DNA of 64,000 bases, from positions 3,038,001-3,102,000 of the forward strand of contig NZ_CP031598.1 of NCBI RefSeq assembly GCF_008728195.1, written 5' to 3'. The notes under the pieces are model-generated. The model had not been told where the DNA came from. It searched no databases and saw only the letters and a list, made by a program, of their open reading frames with translations. Every line of letters begins with the position of its first letter. Within the stretch, counting starts at the first letter, position 1. The DNA comes from Roseovarius indicus (GTDB taxonomy: Bacteria > Pseudomonadota > Alphaproteobacteria > Rhodobacterales > Rhodobacteraceae). A program made the translations under genes and the position numbers. Positions 8,288-16,401 of this stretch are shown piece by piece.

Positions 8288-10000
8288 TCAGGCGCGCTTT
8301 TCGCTCATCAGCCCCTTGGTGATGCCGATACAGAGCACGATCAGGATGATGGTGAACGGCAGGCCCGTTGAAATCACCATCGCCTGTAGCGCCCCGAGTC
8401 CACCGCCGACCAGCAGCGCGATCGCGACCAGCCCTTCGAAGGTGCACCAGAAGACACGCTGCGGCACCGGCGCGTCGACCTTGCCACCCGCGGTGATCGT
8501 GTCGATCACCAGCGAGCCCGAGTCCGACGACGTCACGAAGAACACGATCACGAGGATGACCCCGATGGTCGAGGTGATCGCCGTCAGCGGCAGGCTTTCG
8601 AGCATCGCGAAGAGCGAAAGCTCGGGCGCGTAGCTGTCGATCACGTTCGCCTTGACCGCCGACGTTTCGGGGTTCGCGATCATGTCGTTGATCGCCGAGC
8701 CGCCAAAGACCGCCATCCAGAAGATGCAGACGACCGACGGGATGATCAGCACGCAGGTGATGAACTCGCGCACGCTGCGGCCCCGGCTGACGCGGGCGAT
8801 GAACATGCCCACGAACGGTGACCAGGAAATCCACCAGGCCCAGTAGAACGCCGTCCAGCCCTGCATGTAGCCGGTATCTTCACGGCCATGCGGGTTCGAC
8901 AGCGGTATGACCTCCTGCACGTAGGCGCCCAGCGTCGAGATGAAGTCGGTGAAGATTCCGACCGCCCCGGCGGTGAACAGCACGAAGAGCAGCAGAACCA
9001 TCGCGACGACCATGTTGATCTCCGACAACACCTTCACGCCGCCGTCGAGGCCGCGCAGCACCGAAACAAGGGCAATCGCGGTGATCCCGCAGATCAGCAG
9101 AACCTGGACCGTCATGTTGTTGGGCACGCCGTAGACATAGTTGATGCCGGCATTGGCCTGTTGCGCGCCGATCCCGAGCGAGGTGGCCAGGCCGAACAGC
9201 GTGGCGAAAACGGCCAGCGTGTCGATGATATGGCCGGTCCAGCCCCAGACCCGCTCGCCGAAGATCGGGTAGAAGGCCGAGCGGATCGAAAGCGGCAGAC
9301 CCTTGTTGTAGGAGAACAGCGCCAGCGCCAGTGCCACCACCGCGTAGATCGCCCAGGGGTGAAGCGCCCAGTGGAACGAGGTCGCGGCCAGCGCCATGCG
9401 ACGGGCTTCCGCCACGTTTTCCTGGATCAGAGCGCCATCCTCGCCGAAGGGCCGCACCGTGCCAAGCGGGGCATCCCCCCACGGTGTGCCGAAGTAATAG
9501 GCCGGTTCCAGCACGCCGAAGAACATCAGGCCGATGCCCATGCCGGCCGCGAACAGCATCGCGAACCAACCCGGGTAGCCGTAATCAGGCGTCGCCTCGG
9601 TCCCGCCCAGCTTGACCGAGCCCCAGGGGCTGACGATCAGGAACAGGCAGAAGACGACGAAGATATTCGCCCCCCAGAGGAAGAACCAGTCGAAGGTCTG
9701 GGTGAGATAGGTCCTGAGGCCGAGGTCGCAGAAGGCACCGGCCTCGCATCCCTCGACATCCTCCGGGTTCACACCGTTGAAAAGGGCGTTCGCCGTGTCG
9801 GCCGCGAACAGCGCGAAAGCAACAAAGGCAATGATCACGAGGCCCGAGATCACGAAGACCGGGTTATGAATATCGAGACCGAACGGCCCGATCTTGGTTT
9901 GAATGTTGTCCTGACCGATCTCGTAATCGGTATCGATGAGGTCTACCGTGCCTTCCGGCGCGGGTATCCCCTGGTCTTCTACTGTCGTTTCATCGGCCAT
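8288..10000 (-). CDS. BCCT family betaine/carnitine/choline transporter
   Basis: 570 residues with about 12 membrane segments. BCCT proteins import quaternary ammonium osmolytes. The family tryptophan signature is present (FYWAWWISWSPFVGMFIARVSR near residue 370), and the glycine-rich helix reads AAGMGIGLMFFG; GMGIG is the form typical of sodium-coupled glycine betaine carriers. A hydrophilic N-terminal tail of about 45 acidic residues precedes the first helix. AAGGAGCC precedes the ATG. It lies 50 bases after a universal stress protein gene on the same strand, so uptake and stress response are probably co-transcribed. Confidence 0.9.
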   Translation of the reverse strand: MADETTVEDQGIPAPEGTVDLIDTDYEIGQDNIQTKIGPFGLDIHNPVFVISGLVIIAFVAFALFAADTANALFNGVNPEDVEGCEAGAFCDLGLRTYLTQTFDWFFLWGANIFVVFCLFLIVSPWGSVKLGGTEATPDYGYPGWFAMLFAAGMGIGLMFFGVLEPAYYFGTPWGDAPLGTVRPFGEDGALIQENVAEARRMALAATSFHWALHPWAIYAVVALALALFSYNKGLPLSIRSAFYPIFGERVWGWTGHIIDTLAVFATLFGLATSLGIGAQQANAGINYVYGVPNNMTVQVLLICGITAIALVSVLRGLDGGVKVLSEINMVVAMVLLLFVLFTAGAVGIFTDFISTLGAYVQEVIPLSNPHGREDTGYMQGWTAFYWAWWISWSPFVGMFIARVSRGRSVREFITCVLIIPSVVCIFWMAVFGGSAINDMIANPETSAVKANVIDSYAPELSLFAMLESLPLTAITSTIGVILVIVFFVTSSDSGSLVIDTITAGGKVDAPVPQRVFWCTFEGLVAIALLVGGGLGALQAMVISTGLPFTIILIVLCIGITKGLMSEKRA

Positions 10001-10050
10001 GCATGGCTCCTTGTTGTGAGTGTCTTATTCGTCCGCCCTGTCGGCCGAGA

Positions 10051-10467
10051 TCAGCTGCGAACCACCAGGACCGAACAGTCCACGTGCTCCGCCACGCTGC
10101 CGCCGTTCGACGGCCAGACGATATCGAACACGTTGGGCACGTGGCTGGCCATGATGACCAGGTCGGCGCCTGTCTCCTTCGTCGCCTTGATGATCGCGTC
10201 GTCCACTTCCGTCGTCGGATCGTGGCACATTTCCATCTTCGAGGAGACGGTCACGCCGTGCTGTTTGCCCTGCTCCTCGGCAAAGGCCTTGAGCTTGGCC
10301 TCGAACTCTTCCGGGTTATGGGCCGTCGAACTCGGCGTGGCGGCGGTGACGCCGACATAGACGACTTCGGCGCCGTAGTGCTTGGCCAGGTCGGCCGCAC
10401 AGTCCAGCGCCTTTCCCAGATCGCCCTTATGTGCCAGGTCGACCGGCGTCATGATCTTCTTGAACAC
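10051..10467 (-). CDS. Universal stress protein (UspA family)
   Basis: 138 residues from a GTG at 10467, chosen because CAGGAGGGACATC immediately precedes it; longer in-frame starts upstream lack a ribosome site and add an unstructured leader. The fold begins FKKIMTPVDL with AHKGDLGKAL, and ends with the usual GSVAEHVDCSVLVVR; the ATP-binding signature is partly degenerate (SHVPNVFDIVWPSNGGSV in place of the common G-2x-G-9x-G). It is the first gene of an operon with the BCCT transporter, a pairing that is frequent in roseobacters. Confidence 0.88.
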   Translation of the reverse strand: MFKKIMTPVDLAHKGDLGKALDCAADLAKHYGAEVVYVGVTAATPSSTAHNPEEFEAKLKAFAEEQGKQHGVTVSSKMEMCHDPTTEVDDAIIKATKETGADLVIMASHVPNVFDIVWPSNGGSVAEHVDCSVLVVRS

Positions 10468-10761
10468 GATGTCCCTCCTGCTTTGACACTTGGGAACCGG
10501 CGGGCAGTCCGCCTCGGCGCCAAGGTGCCTCGTTGTTGCCCGTTTTTTCGGCAAAGGCAAAAATCCGCCAATGCCTAGGGGGCAAAGCTAACCCGATTCC
10601 GCCGGGTATTACAAATACCCGCGACGTTTTTTACCCTTTACGCGACATACCGGGCATGTACCCACAGGTTGAGCTAGGGCGAATCTTTCGTACGGAAACG
10701 GGCGAATTTTCTCGGCTTCCCCGCATCACGCCCCTTTCAAAAACCAAATCAAAGGCCTATG

Positions 10762-11092
10762 TTCGCAATGTTCCTTCGGGAACTATGGGCATAAACGCGC
10801 TCGTAATAAGCGGATCGGACCCGGGGGCGGTACCCGGCGGCTCCACCAAATCACCCGTCGTTGGGGGGATCTGGGGCCGAAACAGGATCGACGAACGTGT
10901 AAAGGAGTGGCTTTGTCCCGGTGAGGTACCACCGTTATCGGTCCGTACAAGCATAATTGCCAACGACAATCGTGCTCCGGTTGCAGTTGCCGCGTAAGCG
11001 GTAACAAGACCGAAATCTAAGCCCTTGCCTCTAGCAAGGTAAGGCGGGGTTCGCAGGCACCTGGCAACAGAAGCCTGCACTTTATTCCCCTT
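10762..11092 (+). ncRNA. ssrA: tmRNA, circularly permuted (two-piece) alphaproteobacterial form
   Basis: tmRNA rescues stalled ribosomes and tags the unfinished protein. The acceptor piece comes first: a UUCG-capped hairpin at 10770-10783, a T-arm, and the acceptor 3' half CGGCTCC-A-CCA ending at 10848. A spacer of 24 bases follows. The coding piece starts at 10873 with GGGGCCG, which pairs with CGGCTCC (one G-U pair), followed by AAACAGGATCGACG. The tag frame at 10959-10994 encodes ANDNRAPVAVAA and stops with TAA at 10995-10997; the stop lies in the loop of the small hairpin GCCGC/GCGGT. Further hairpins reach about 11092. The gene's outer ends are approximate. The permutation, tag and acceptor pairing make the call firm. 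Confidence 0.93.
10959..10997 (+). other. tmRNA proteolysis-tag reading frame
   Basis: Twelve codons, ANDNRAPVAVAA, then TAA. With the alanine carried by tmRNA itself this gives the usual A-ANDN opening that SspB adaptors recognise and the hydrophobic VAA end that ClpX recognises. Confidence 0.93.
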
Positions 11093-11111
11093 TCGATGAC
11101 GTCGCGGCGCA

Positions 11112-11179
11112 CCCGGAATTTGCACAAATTCCGGGATAGAAAATACGCATTTTCTATCCCGTTTTCCGCGCGGAAAACG
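11112..11179. repeat. Triple-hairpin intergenic element, copy A
   Basis: Three perfect inverted repeats run into each other. Stem 1 is 11 bp (11112-11122 with 11125-11135, loop CA). Stem 2 is 12 bp (11133-11144 with 11149-11160, loop ACGC). Stem 3 is the near loop-free GTTTTCCGC/GCGGAAAAC at 11161-11178. It sits between ssrA and chrA. The same layout with different stem bases occurs at 22689-22758. It may act as a terminator for ssrA, but three stacked stems exceed what termination needs. Confidence 0.85.
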
Positions 11180-11259
11180 CGCGCCCCCACAGGTGACAGT
11201 TTTGCGACACCCCGTCTCGCCGCTTGCATCGTCCCGCAGGCGGGATACACCCGGGCCTC

Positions 11260-12498
11260 ATGGACACGCCGCTTTCCCAGCTCTTCGCCACCTTCGCCCG
11301 CATCGGCGTGCTGTCCTTCGGCGGGCCGGCGGCGCAGATTTCGCTGATGCATGCCGAGCTGGTCGAGCGGCACAAATGGCTCACCGAGAAACAGTTCCTT
11401 CAGGCGCTGTCCTTCTGCATGCTCCTGCCGGGGCCGGAAGCCATGCAGCTGGCCACCTATGCCGGCTGGAAGCTGCGCGGCGTGCCGGGCGGGCTGATCG
11501 CGGGGCTGCTCTTCGTGCTGCCCGGCGCGGCGGTCATCATGGGGCTCGCCTTCGGGTATGCCCATTACGGCGACGTACCGCTGGTGCAGTCGCTCTTCGC
11601 CGGCATCAAGGCCGCGGTTGTCGTGGTCGTGCTGCAGGCGCTCTGGCGGCTGTCGCGAAAGGCGCTTGGCGGCGCGTCGAGCTGGATACTGGCGGCGCTC
11701 GCCTTCGCCGCGCTCTTCTTCCTGTCGGTCCCCTTCCCGCTCATCATCGCCGCTGCGGCGCTCTGGGGCTACCTTGTGACCCGGTCCGAGGCCCACGAGC
11801 CGGCGCCGCCGCCCGAGCGCCCCGCCACGCTGCGCACGATCACCGTCTGGGGCACGCTCTGGCTGGCCCCCGTGGCGGTTCTCTGGCTCTCCGGCGCCAC
11901 CTTCCTCACCGACCTCGCCCTTTTCTTCTCGCAACTGGCCGTGGTCACCTTCGGCGGAGCCTACGCGGTGCTGGCCTACATGACCCAGGCCGTGGTCGAG
12001 ACCCATGGCTGGCTCACCACGCCCGAGATGATCGACGCCCTCGGCCTTGCCGAAACCACCCCCGGGCCGCTGATCCTCGTCACCCAGTTCGTGGGCTTCC
12101 TGGCGGGCTTCGCCGAAGGCGGGCCTTGGCTGGCCTTCGGCGCCGCCACCCTCACGCTCTGGGTCACCTTCACGCCCTGTTTCCTGTGGATCTTCGCCGG
12201 GGCACCTTACGTGGAAACCCTGCTCGCCCGCCCTCGCCTGCGCGGCGCGCTCGATGCGATCTCGGCCGGCGTGGTGGGCGTGATCCTCAACCTGTCCGTC
12301 TGGTTCGCCCTGCACGTGATCTTTGCAAACGTCACGCCCGGCCGCTTCGGCCCCCGGGTCGAGCTGGCCAGCCTGATCCCGGAAAACCTTGTTTTCATCG
12401 GCATTGCCGTTCTCCTCCTGCTGGCCCTGCGTCTGCCGCTCATCCTCAGCCTCGGGCTGATGGCGGCCATCTCGGGTGCCGCGGAATTATTTGTTTGA
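11260..12498 (+). CDS. chrA: Chromate efflux transporter ChrA (two CHR domains)
   Basis: 412 residues from the ATG at 11260 (an in-frame ATG 12 codons earlier is possible but unsupported). ChrA exports chromate by a secondary transport mechanism. Both halves of the long form are present: the first has LSFGGPAAQISLMHAELVER and LLPGPEAMQLATYAGW; the second has VTFGGAYAVLAYMTQAVVE and LAETTPGPLILVTQFVGF. About 10-12 hydrophobic segments. It stands alone between the triple-hairpin element and sspB, with no ChrB regulator nearby. Confidence 0.92.
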   Translation: MDTPLSQLFATFARIGVLSFGGPAAQISLMHAELVERHKWLTEKQFLQALSFCMLLPGPEAMQLATYAGWKLRGVPGGLIAGLLFVLPGAAVIMGLAFGYAHYGDVPLVQSLFAGIKAAVVVVVLQALWRLSRKALGGASSWILAALAFAALFFLSVPFPLIIAAAALWGYLVTRSEAHEPAPPPERPATLRTITVWGTLWLAPVAVLWLSGATFLTDLALFFSQLAVVTFGGAYAVLAYMTQAVVETHGWLTTPEMIDALGLAETTPGPLILVTQFVGFLAGFAEGGPWLAFGAATLTLWVTFTPCFLWIFAGAPYVETLLARPRLRGALDAISAGVVGVILNLSVWFALHVIFANVTPGRFGPRVELASLIPENLVFIGIAVLLLLALRLPLILSLGLMAAISGAAELFV

Positions 12499-12567
12499 CG
12501 CCAGACCGCCACGGGTCTTTGTTAGAGAGAGAATCCCTCAAACAAACGGGCGTGACCCGGGGACATC

Positions 12568-13041
12568 ATGGCGCGAGAGATCGACTACGGAAAACTCATG
12601 CACAGCGCGATGCGCGGCCTCATCCAGGAGGTTCTTTCGGATGTGCGCGATCATGGGTTGCCCGGAAACCACCATTTCTTCATCACCTTCGACACCACCC
12701 ACCCGGAGGCCCGGCTGGCGCCCTGGCTGCGGGAACGCTACCCGACCGAGATGACCGTGGTGATGCAGCACTGGTTCGACAATCTCGAGGTCAACGACGA
12801 CGGCTTTGGCGTCACGCTGAATTTCGGCGACGAGCCGGAAAGCCTCTACATCCCCTATGACGCCATCCAGACCTTCGTCGACCCCTCGGTCGAGTTCGGC
12901 CTCCGCTTCGAAAGCCACGAAGACGACGAGGACGACGACAGCGCCGAGGACGACGAGCAGGCCGATTTCGCCGAGGATGTCGAGGACGAGACGGAGAAGA
13001 AGGACGCCGAGGTCGTCAGCCTCGACAGCTTCCGCAAGTGA
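12568..13041 (+). CDS. sspB: SspB-type ClpXP adaptor for ssrA-tagged proteins (alphaproteobacterial form)
   Basis: 157 residues. SspB binds the ssrA tag and hands tagged proteins to ClpXP. The folded domain spans about residues 1-115 (GNHHFFITFDTTHPEA, LEVNDDGFGVTLNFGDEPE, SLYIPYDAIQTFVDPS). A very acidic linker follows (residues ~117-145, mostly D and E), ending in EVVSLDSFRK, which resembles the C-terminal ClpX-docking peptide of SspB. The ssrA gene that makes its ligand lies 1.5 kb upstream on the same strand. Confidence 0.9.
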   Translation: MAREIDYGKLMHSAMRGLIQEVLSDVRDHGLPGNHHFFITFDTTHPEARLAPWLRERYPTEMTVVMQHWFDNLEVNDDGFGVTLNFGDEPESLYIPYDAIQTFVDPSVEFGLRFESHEDDEDDDSAEDDEQADFAEDVEDETEKKDAEVVSLDSFRK

Positions 13042-13150
13042 CCCGCGCGCGCCCGTGCGCGTGAAGTTTTCATGAAGAATTGACGCCCCCGCTTGCCCCG
13101 TCACTTGCCTTTGCTATGCCGCTGCAAAACACACCGCAGAGGACGCGAAC

Positions 13151-13708
13151 ATGGCAAACGATATGGGGCTTTTCCTTGGTGAAATGCTGCGCCACCCGGC
13201 AGAGGTTTCGGCCCTCCTGCCCTCCTCCAGCGCCGTCGCCTGGCGCATGACCGAAGGGCTGCACCGCAATATCGGCCCGGTGGTCGAGATCGGCCCGGGT
13301 ACGGGCAGCTTCACCAAGGCGATCCTCGCCCGCGGGGTGCCGCCCGAGCAGCTGACGCTGCTGGAAACCAACGACCGCTTCTGCGACATCCTCCGCCAGC
13401 GCTTTCCCGGTGTCCGCGTCCTCAACCGCCCGGCGCAGGATATCGAGAAGCTGGGCCTCTCCGAGCTTGGCGCCGTCGTCTCGGGCGTGCCGGTGCTGGC
13501 CCGTCCGAAGATCCAGCGCGAGGTGGTGGGCCCGGCCTTCCGCCTGATGAAACCCGGCGGCTTCTTCACCCAGATCACCTACAGCCCCAACCCGCCCATC
13601 TCGGCCGAGATGCAGCGCGAGCTGGGGCTCTCGGTCGAGAGGCTGGGCACCATCTGGGTCAACCTGCCGCCCGCGCGCGTCTTCGTCTTCCGCCGCCGCA
13701 CGCATTGA
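13151..13708 (+). CDS. Class I SAM-dependent methyltransferase, PmtA-like (phospholipid N-methyltransferase)
   Basis: 185 residues with GAGGACGCGAAC before the ATG. The SAM-binding motif is [16 protein letters not shown] near residue 44, with the acidic motif [14 protein letters not shown] near residue 75 and [13 protein letters not shown] as the family motif IV. Related proteins include phosphatidylethanolamine N-methyltransferase PmtA and rRNA adenine dimethylases; the short length and the opening [19 protein letters not shown] favour the phospholipid group. Substrate is not decided by sequence alone. Confidence 0.72.
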   Translation: MANDMGLFLGEMLRHPAEVSALLPSSSAVAWRMTEGLHRNIGPVVEIGPGTGSFTKAILARGVPPEQLTLLETNDRFCDILRQRFPGVRVLNRPAQDIEKLGLSELGAVVSGVPVLARPKIQREVVGPAFRLMKPGGFFTQITYSPNPPISAEMQRELGLSVERLGTIWVNLPPARVFVFRRRTH

Positions 13709-13763
13709 TCTTTCCCGCCACTTGGGTATGACGGGGGCAAACCGTTTTCAGGAGAGCCCCCCA

Positions 13764-15155
13764 ATGACCGACACCCGCACCGAAACCGACAGCTTCGGCC
13801 CTCTCGAGGTGCCCGCCGACAAGTACTGGGGGGCGCAGACGCAACGCTCGATCATGAACTTCCCCATCGGCTGGGAGAAACAGCCGGTGGCGGTAGTGCG
13901 GGCGCTGGGGGTCATCAAGAAGGCCTGCGCCATGGCCAACAAGGTACAGGGCACGCTGGACGCCAAGCTCGCCGACGCCATCATCGAGGCCGCGGGCGAG
14001 GTGATCGACGGCAAGCTCGACGACAACTTCCCGCTGGTGGTCTGGCAGACGGGCTCGGGCACGCAGTCCAACATGAACGCCAACGAGGTCATCGCCAACC
14101 GTGCGATCGAGATCCTGGGCGGCACCATGGGCACCAAGGACCCCGTGCACCCCAATGATCACTGCAACATGGGGCAAAGCTCGAACGACACCTTCCCGAC
14201 GGCGATGCATATCTCGACCGCCACGACGGCGCATAACGTGCTGCTGCCGGGGCTGGCCAAGCTGCACGCGGCGCTGGAGCAGAAGGTTCAGCAGTTCGAC
14301 GGCATCATCAAGATCGGCCGCACCCACACGCAGGACGCCACGCCGCTGACGCTGAGCCAGGAATTCTCGGGCTATGCCCACCAGGTCGCCATGGGGATCG
14401 AACGGGTGCGCGGCGCGCTCGGGCGGATCTACGAGCTGGCGCAGGGCGGCACGGCCGTCGGCACCGGGCTCAACACCCGCAAGGGCTGGGACGTGACGGT
14501 GGCCGCCAACATGGCGGAAATCACCGGCCTGCCCTTCGTGACCGCGCCCAACAAGTTCGAGGCGCTGGCGGCGCATGACGCCATGGTCGAAATCTCGGGC
14601 GCGCTGAAAACCGTCGCGGCCTCGCTCTTCAAGATCGCCAACGACATACGCCTCTTGGGCTCGGGCCCCCGCTGCGGGTTGGGCGAGCTGATCCTGCCGG
14701 AAAACGAGCCGGGCTCCTCGATCATGCCCGGCAAGGTGAACCCCACCCAGTGCGAGGCGCTGACGCAGGTCTGCGCGCATGTGATGGGCAATGACGCGGC
14801 GGTGGGCTTCGCCGGCTCGCAGGGCCATTTCGAGCTCAACGTCTACAAGCCGATGATGGCCTATAACGTGCTGCAATCCATGCAGCTTCTGGGCGACGCG
14901 GCCTCGGCCTTCACCGATAACCTGATCGACGGGCTGGAAGCCAACAGCGACCGGATCGAGAAGCTGATGCGCGAGTCGCTGATGCTGGTCACGGCGCTGG
15001 CGCCCGAGATCGGCTATGACAACGCCACCAAGGTCGCCAAGACCGCGCACAAGAACGGCACGACGCTCAAGGAAGAAGCCATCGCGCTGGGCTTCGTCGA
15101 TGCCGAAACCTTCGACCGCGTGGTCCGGCCGGAACAGATGATCGGCCCGAAATGA
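13764..15155 (+). CDS. fumC: Class II fumarate hydratase
   Basis: 463 residues, standard for FumC, the iron-independent fumarase of the TCA cycle. The superfamily signature [13 protein letters not shown] is near residue 318, with [13 protein letters not shown] near residue 103 and the histidine region [16 protein letters not shown] near residue 186. GGAGAGCCCCCC precedes the chosen ATG; an in-frame ATG at 13722 adds 14 residues without support. Its TGA overlaps the next ATG (ATGA), coupling it to the tiny DUF4169 gene. Confidence 0.96.
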   Translation: MTDTRTETDSFGPLEVPADKYWGAQTQRSIMNFPIGWEKQPVAVVRALGVIKKACAMANKVQGTLDAKLADAIIEAAGEVIDGKLDDNFPLVVWQTGSGTQSNMNANEVIANRAIEILGGTMGTKDPVHPNDHCNMGQSSNDTFPTAMHISTATTAHNVLLPGLAKLHAALEQKVQQFDGIIKIGRTHTQDATPLTLSQEFSGYAHQVAMGIERVRGALGRIYELAQGGTAVGTGLNTRKGWDVTVAANMAEITGLPFVTAPNKFEALAAHDAMVEISGALKTVAASLFKIANDIRLLGSGPRCGLGELILPENEPGSSIMPGKVNPTQCEALTQVCAHVMGNDAAVGFAGSQGHFELNVYKPMMAYNVLQSMQLLGDAASAFTDNLIDGLEANSDRIEKLMRESLMLVTALAPEIGYDNATKVAKTAHKNGTTLKEEAIALGFVDAETFDRVVRPEQMIGPK

Positions 15156-15331
15156 GCGGCAAACCGGTCAACCTGAACCGGGTCCGCAAGGACAAGGCCC
15201 GGGCGGAGAAACGCGCCCGGGCCGACGAGAATGCCGTGAAATTCGGCCGGACGAAGGCTGAGAAGGCCCGCGATGCTGACGCCGCCGACAAGGCCGGCAA
15301 ACATATCGACGGGCACAAGCGCGACAGATGA
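15152..15331 (+). CDS. DUF4169 family small protein
   Basis: 59 residues, very basic and rich in K, R, A and D ([20 protein letters not shown]...[10 protein letters not shown]), probably helical and largely unstructured. The start overlaps the fumC stop and its own stop overlaps the next start (ATGA both times), so fumC, this gene and the following one are translationally coupled. DUF4169 proteins are found in the same place after fumC in many Rhodobacterales. Function unknown. Confidence 0.8.
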   Translation: MSGKPVNLNRVRKDKARAEKRARADENAVKFGRTKAEKARDADAADKAGKHIDGHKRDR

Positions 15332-15552
15332 GCCACCGCCCCGTCAAGCACTCGCTCACGCTGCGCGGCCACCGCACCAGCGTCTCGCTCGAGGCGGAAT
15401 TCTGGGACGCCTTCCGCACCATCGCCGCCGACCGCGGCCAGCCCATCAACGCGCTCGCCGCCGAGATCGACGAGGCGCGCGGCACCGATCTGGGCCTCGC
15501 CTCGGCCATCCGGCTCTTCGTACTGCGGCATTACCAGGACCGGGCCATCTAA
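15328..15552 (+). CDS. Ribbon-helix-helix domain protein
   Basis: 74 residues. The sequence HSLTLRGHRTSVSLEAEFWDAFRTIAADRG fits a ribbon-helix-helix DNA-binding fold of the RHH_4 type: an N-terminal strand (TSVSLE) and two helices. It follows the DUF4169 gene with an ATGA overlap. A DNA-binding or antitoxin-like role is possible; no toxin gene is next to it. Target unknown. Confidence 0.8.
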   Translation: MSHRPVKHSLTLRGHRTSVSLEAEFWDAFRTIAADRGQPINALAAEIDEARGTDLGLASAIRLFVLRHYQDRAI

Positions 15553-15593
15553 CCTTCTGCGCCGGGGTCAGACGCCCCTTTGGGAGCCTCCGG

Positions 15594-15661
15594 CGGGGAT
15601 ATTTACACCAAGAAGAAGCCGGGTGTCGCGCCACTGCTTCTTCTTGGTCAAAATATCCCGG
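15594..15661. repeat. Long palindromic intergenic repeat (Rhodobacterales type)
   Basis: Arms CGGGGATATTTACACCAAGAAGAAG-like at 15594-15618 and its near-perfect inverse at 15637-15661 (CTTCTTCTTGG then AAATATCCCGG), around an 18-base centre. Flanking GC-rich segments (GGGAGCCTCCGGCGG before, GGCCCGGCGGGGCAGCG after) belong to the same element, which resembles a motif common between convergent genes in this order. Here it separates the fumC group (plus) from an oxidoreductase gene (minus) and could terminate both. Confidence 0.8.
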
Positions 15662-15695
15662 GGAGTCGCGCCGAAGGCCCGGCGGGGCAGCGCCC

Positions 15696-16310
15696 CTACT
15701 TTTCCAACCTTGCCTTCAGCGCCGCGTTCTCGGCTTTCAGATCGGCCAGTTCCTTGCGGATGGGCGCCAGAACCGGCTCCAGTTCCTCGACCGTCAGGCG
15801 CACGGGCAGGTGCTGGGGGCAGTTCCAGTCGAAGCCTTCCACGGTGATCACCCCCGCCCGTTCCACCCGGGCGCGGTAGCCGTCGTCGCGCAGCCGGGCG
15901 ATCAGGTCGGGGTCGTCGGACAGGCGCGCGCGGCCGAAGATCTTGATCCGGGCGGAGTTGGGATAATCCACGAGAATCAATGCGATGCGGTCATCGCCCT
16001 TGAGGTTGCCGTCGCTGATATATTGCCGGTTGCCGCGGAAATCGGCATAGGCGATGGTCTTGTCGTCCAGCACCTTGAGGAAGCCGCGCGGGCCGCCGCG
16101 GAATTGCACGTAAGGCCAGCCCGTCTCGCCCACCGTGGCCTGGTAGAAGCCGTCGCGCAGGCCGATGAAGCGCACCTCGTCGGGGCCGAGCCGGTCGCCC
16201 CGTGCGGCGTCGGGGTCGAGCATACGGTCATAGATCCGGGCCGAGCCCTGTTTTTCCTGCATCTCGCGCACCGCGGGGGTGAAGGCGAGTTCGGCGAATG
16301 TCTTGGCCAT
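15696..16310 (-). CDS. Pyridoxamine 5'-phosphate oxidase family FMN-binding protein
   Basis: 204 residues from the ATG at 16310, with CAGGAGTTGCCCC before it; nine more residues are possible upstream without support. The split-barrel FMN domain covers about residues 45-160: GFYQATVGETGWPYVQFRGGP, KTIAYADFRGNRQYIS, DDRIALILVDYPNSARIKIFGRARL. A C-terminal coiled-coil helix (LAPIRKELADLKAENAALKARL) follows. It resembles general-stress-type flavin proteins of unknown substrate rather than PdxH. Not in an operon. Confidence 0.82.
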   Translation of the reverse strand: MAKTFAELAFTPAVREMQEKQGSARIYDRMLDPDAARGDRLGPDEVRFIGLRDGFYQATVGETGWPYVQFRGGPRGFLKVLDDKTIAYADFRGNRQYISDGNLKGDDRIALILVDYPNSARIKIFGRARLSDDPDLIARLRDDGYRARVERAGVITVEGFDWNCPQHLPVRLTVEELEPVLAPIRKELADLKAENAALKARLEK

Positions 16311-16401
16311 GGGGCAACTCCTGTACCGATCGGTCAACCCCTAGATAGGCACAAGTTTCCCACGCTGCCAAGCCGCATCACGCCAGCGTGACGGGGCGCG
16401 A

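Noticed and set aside
10533..10997. 154-residue plus-strand open frame ending in the tmRNA tag
   Set aside because: Only its last 12 codons are translated, as the tmRNA tag. The rest crosses the tmRNA acceptor piece and promoter.
10757..11125. 122-residue minus-strand open frame over ssrA
   Set aside because: It is the reverse of the tmRNA gene; frames of this kind are frequent misannotations.
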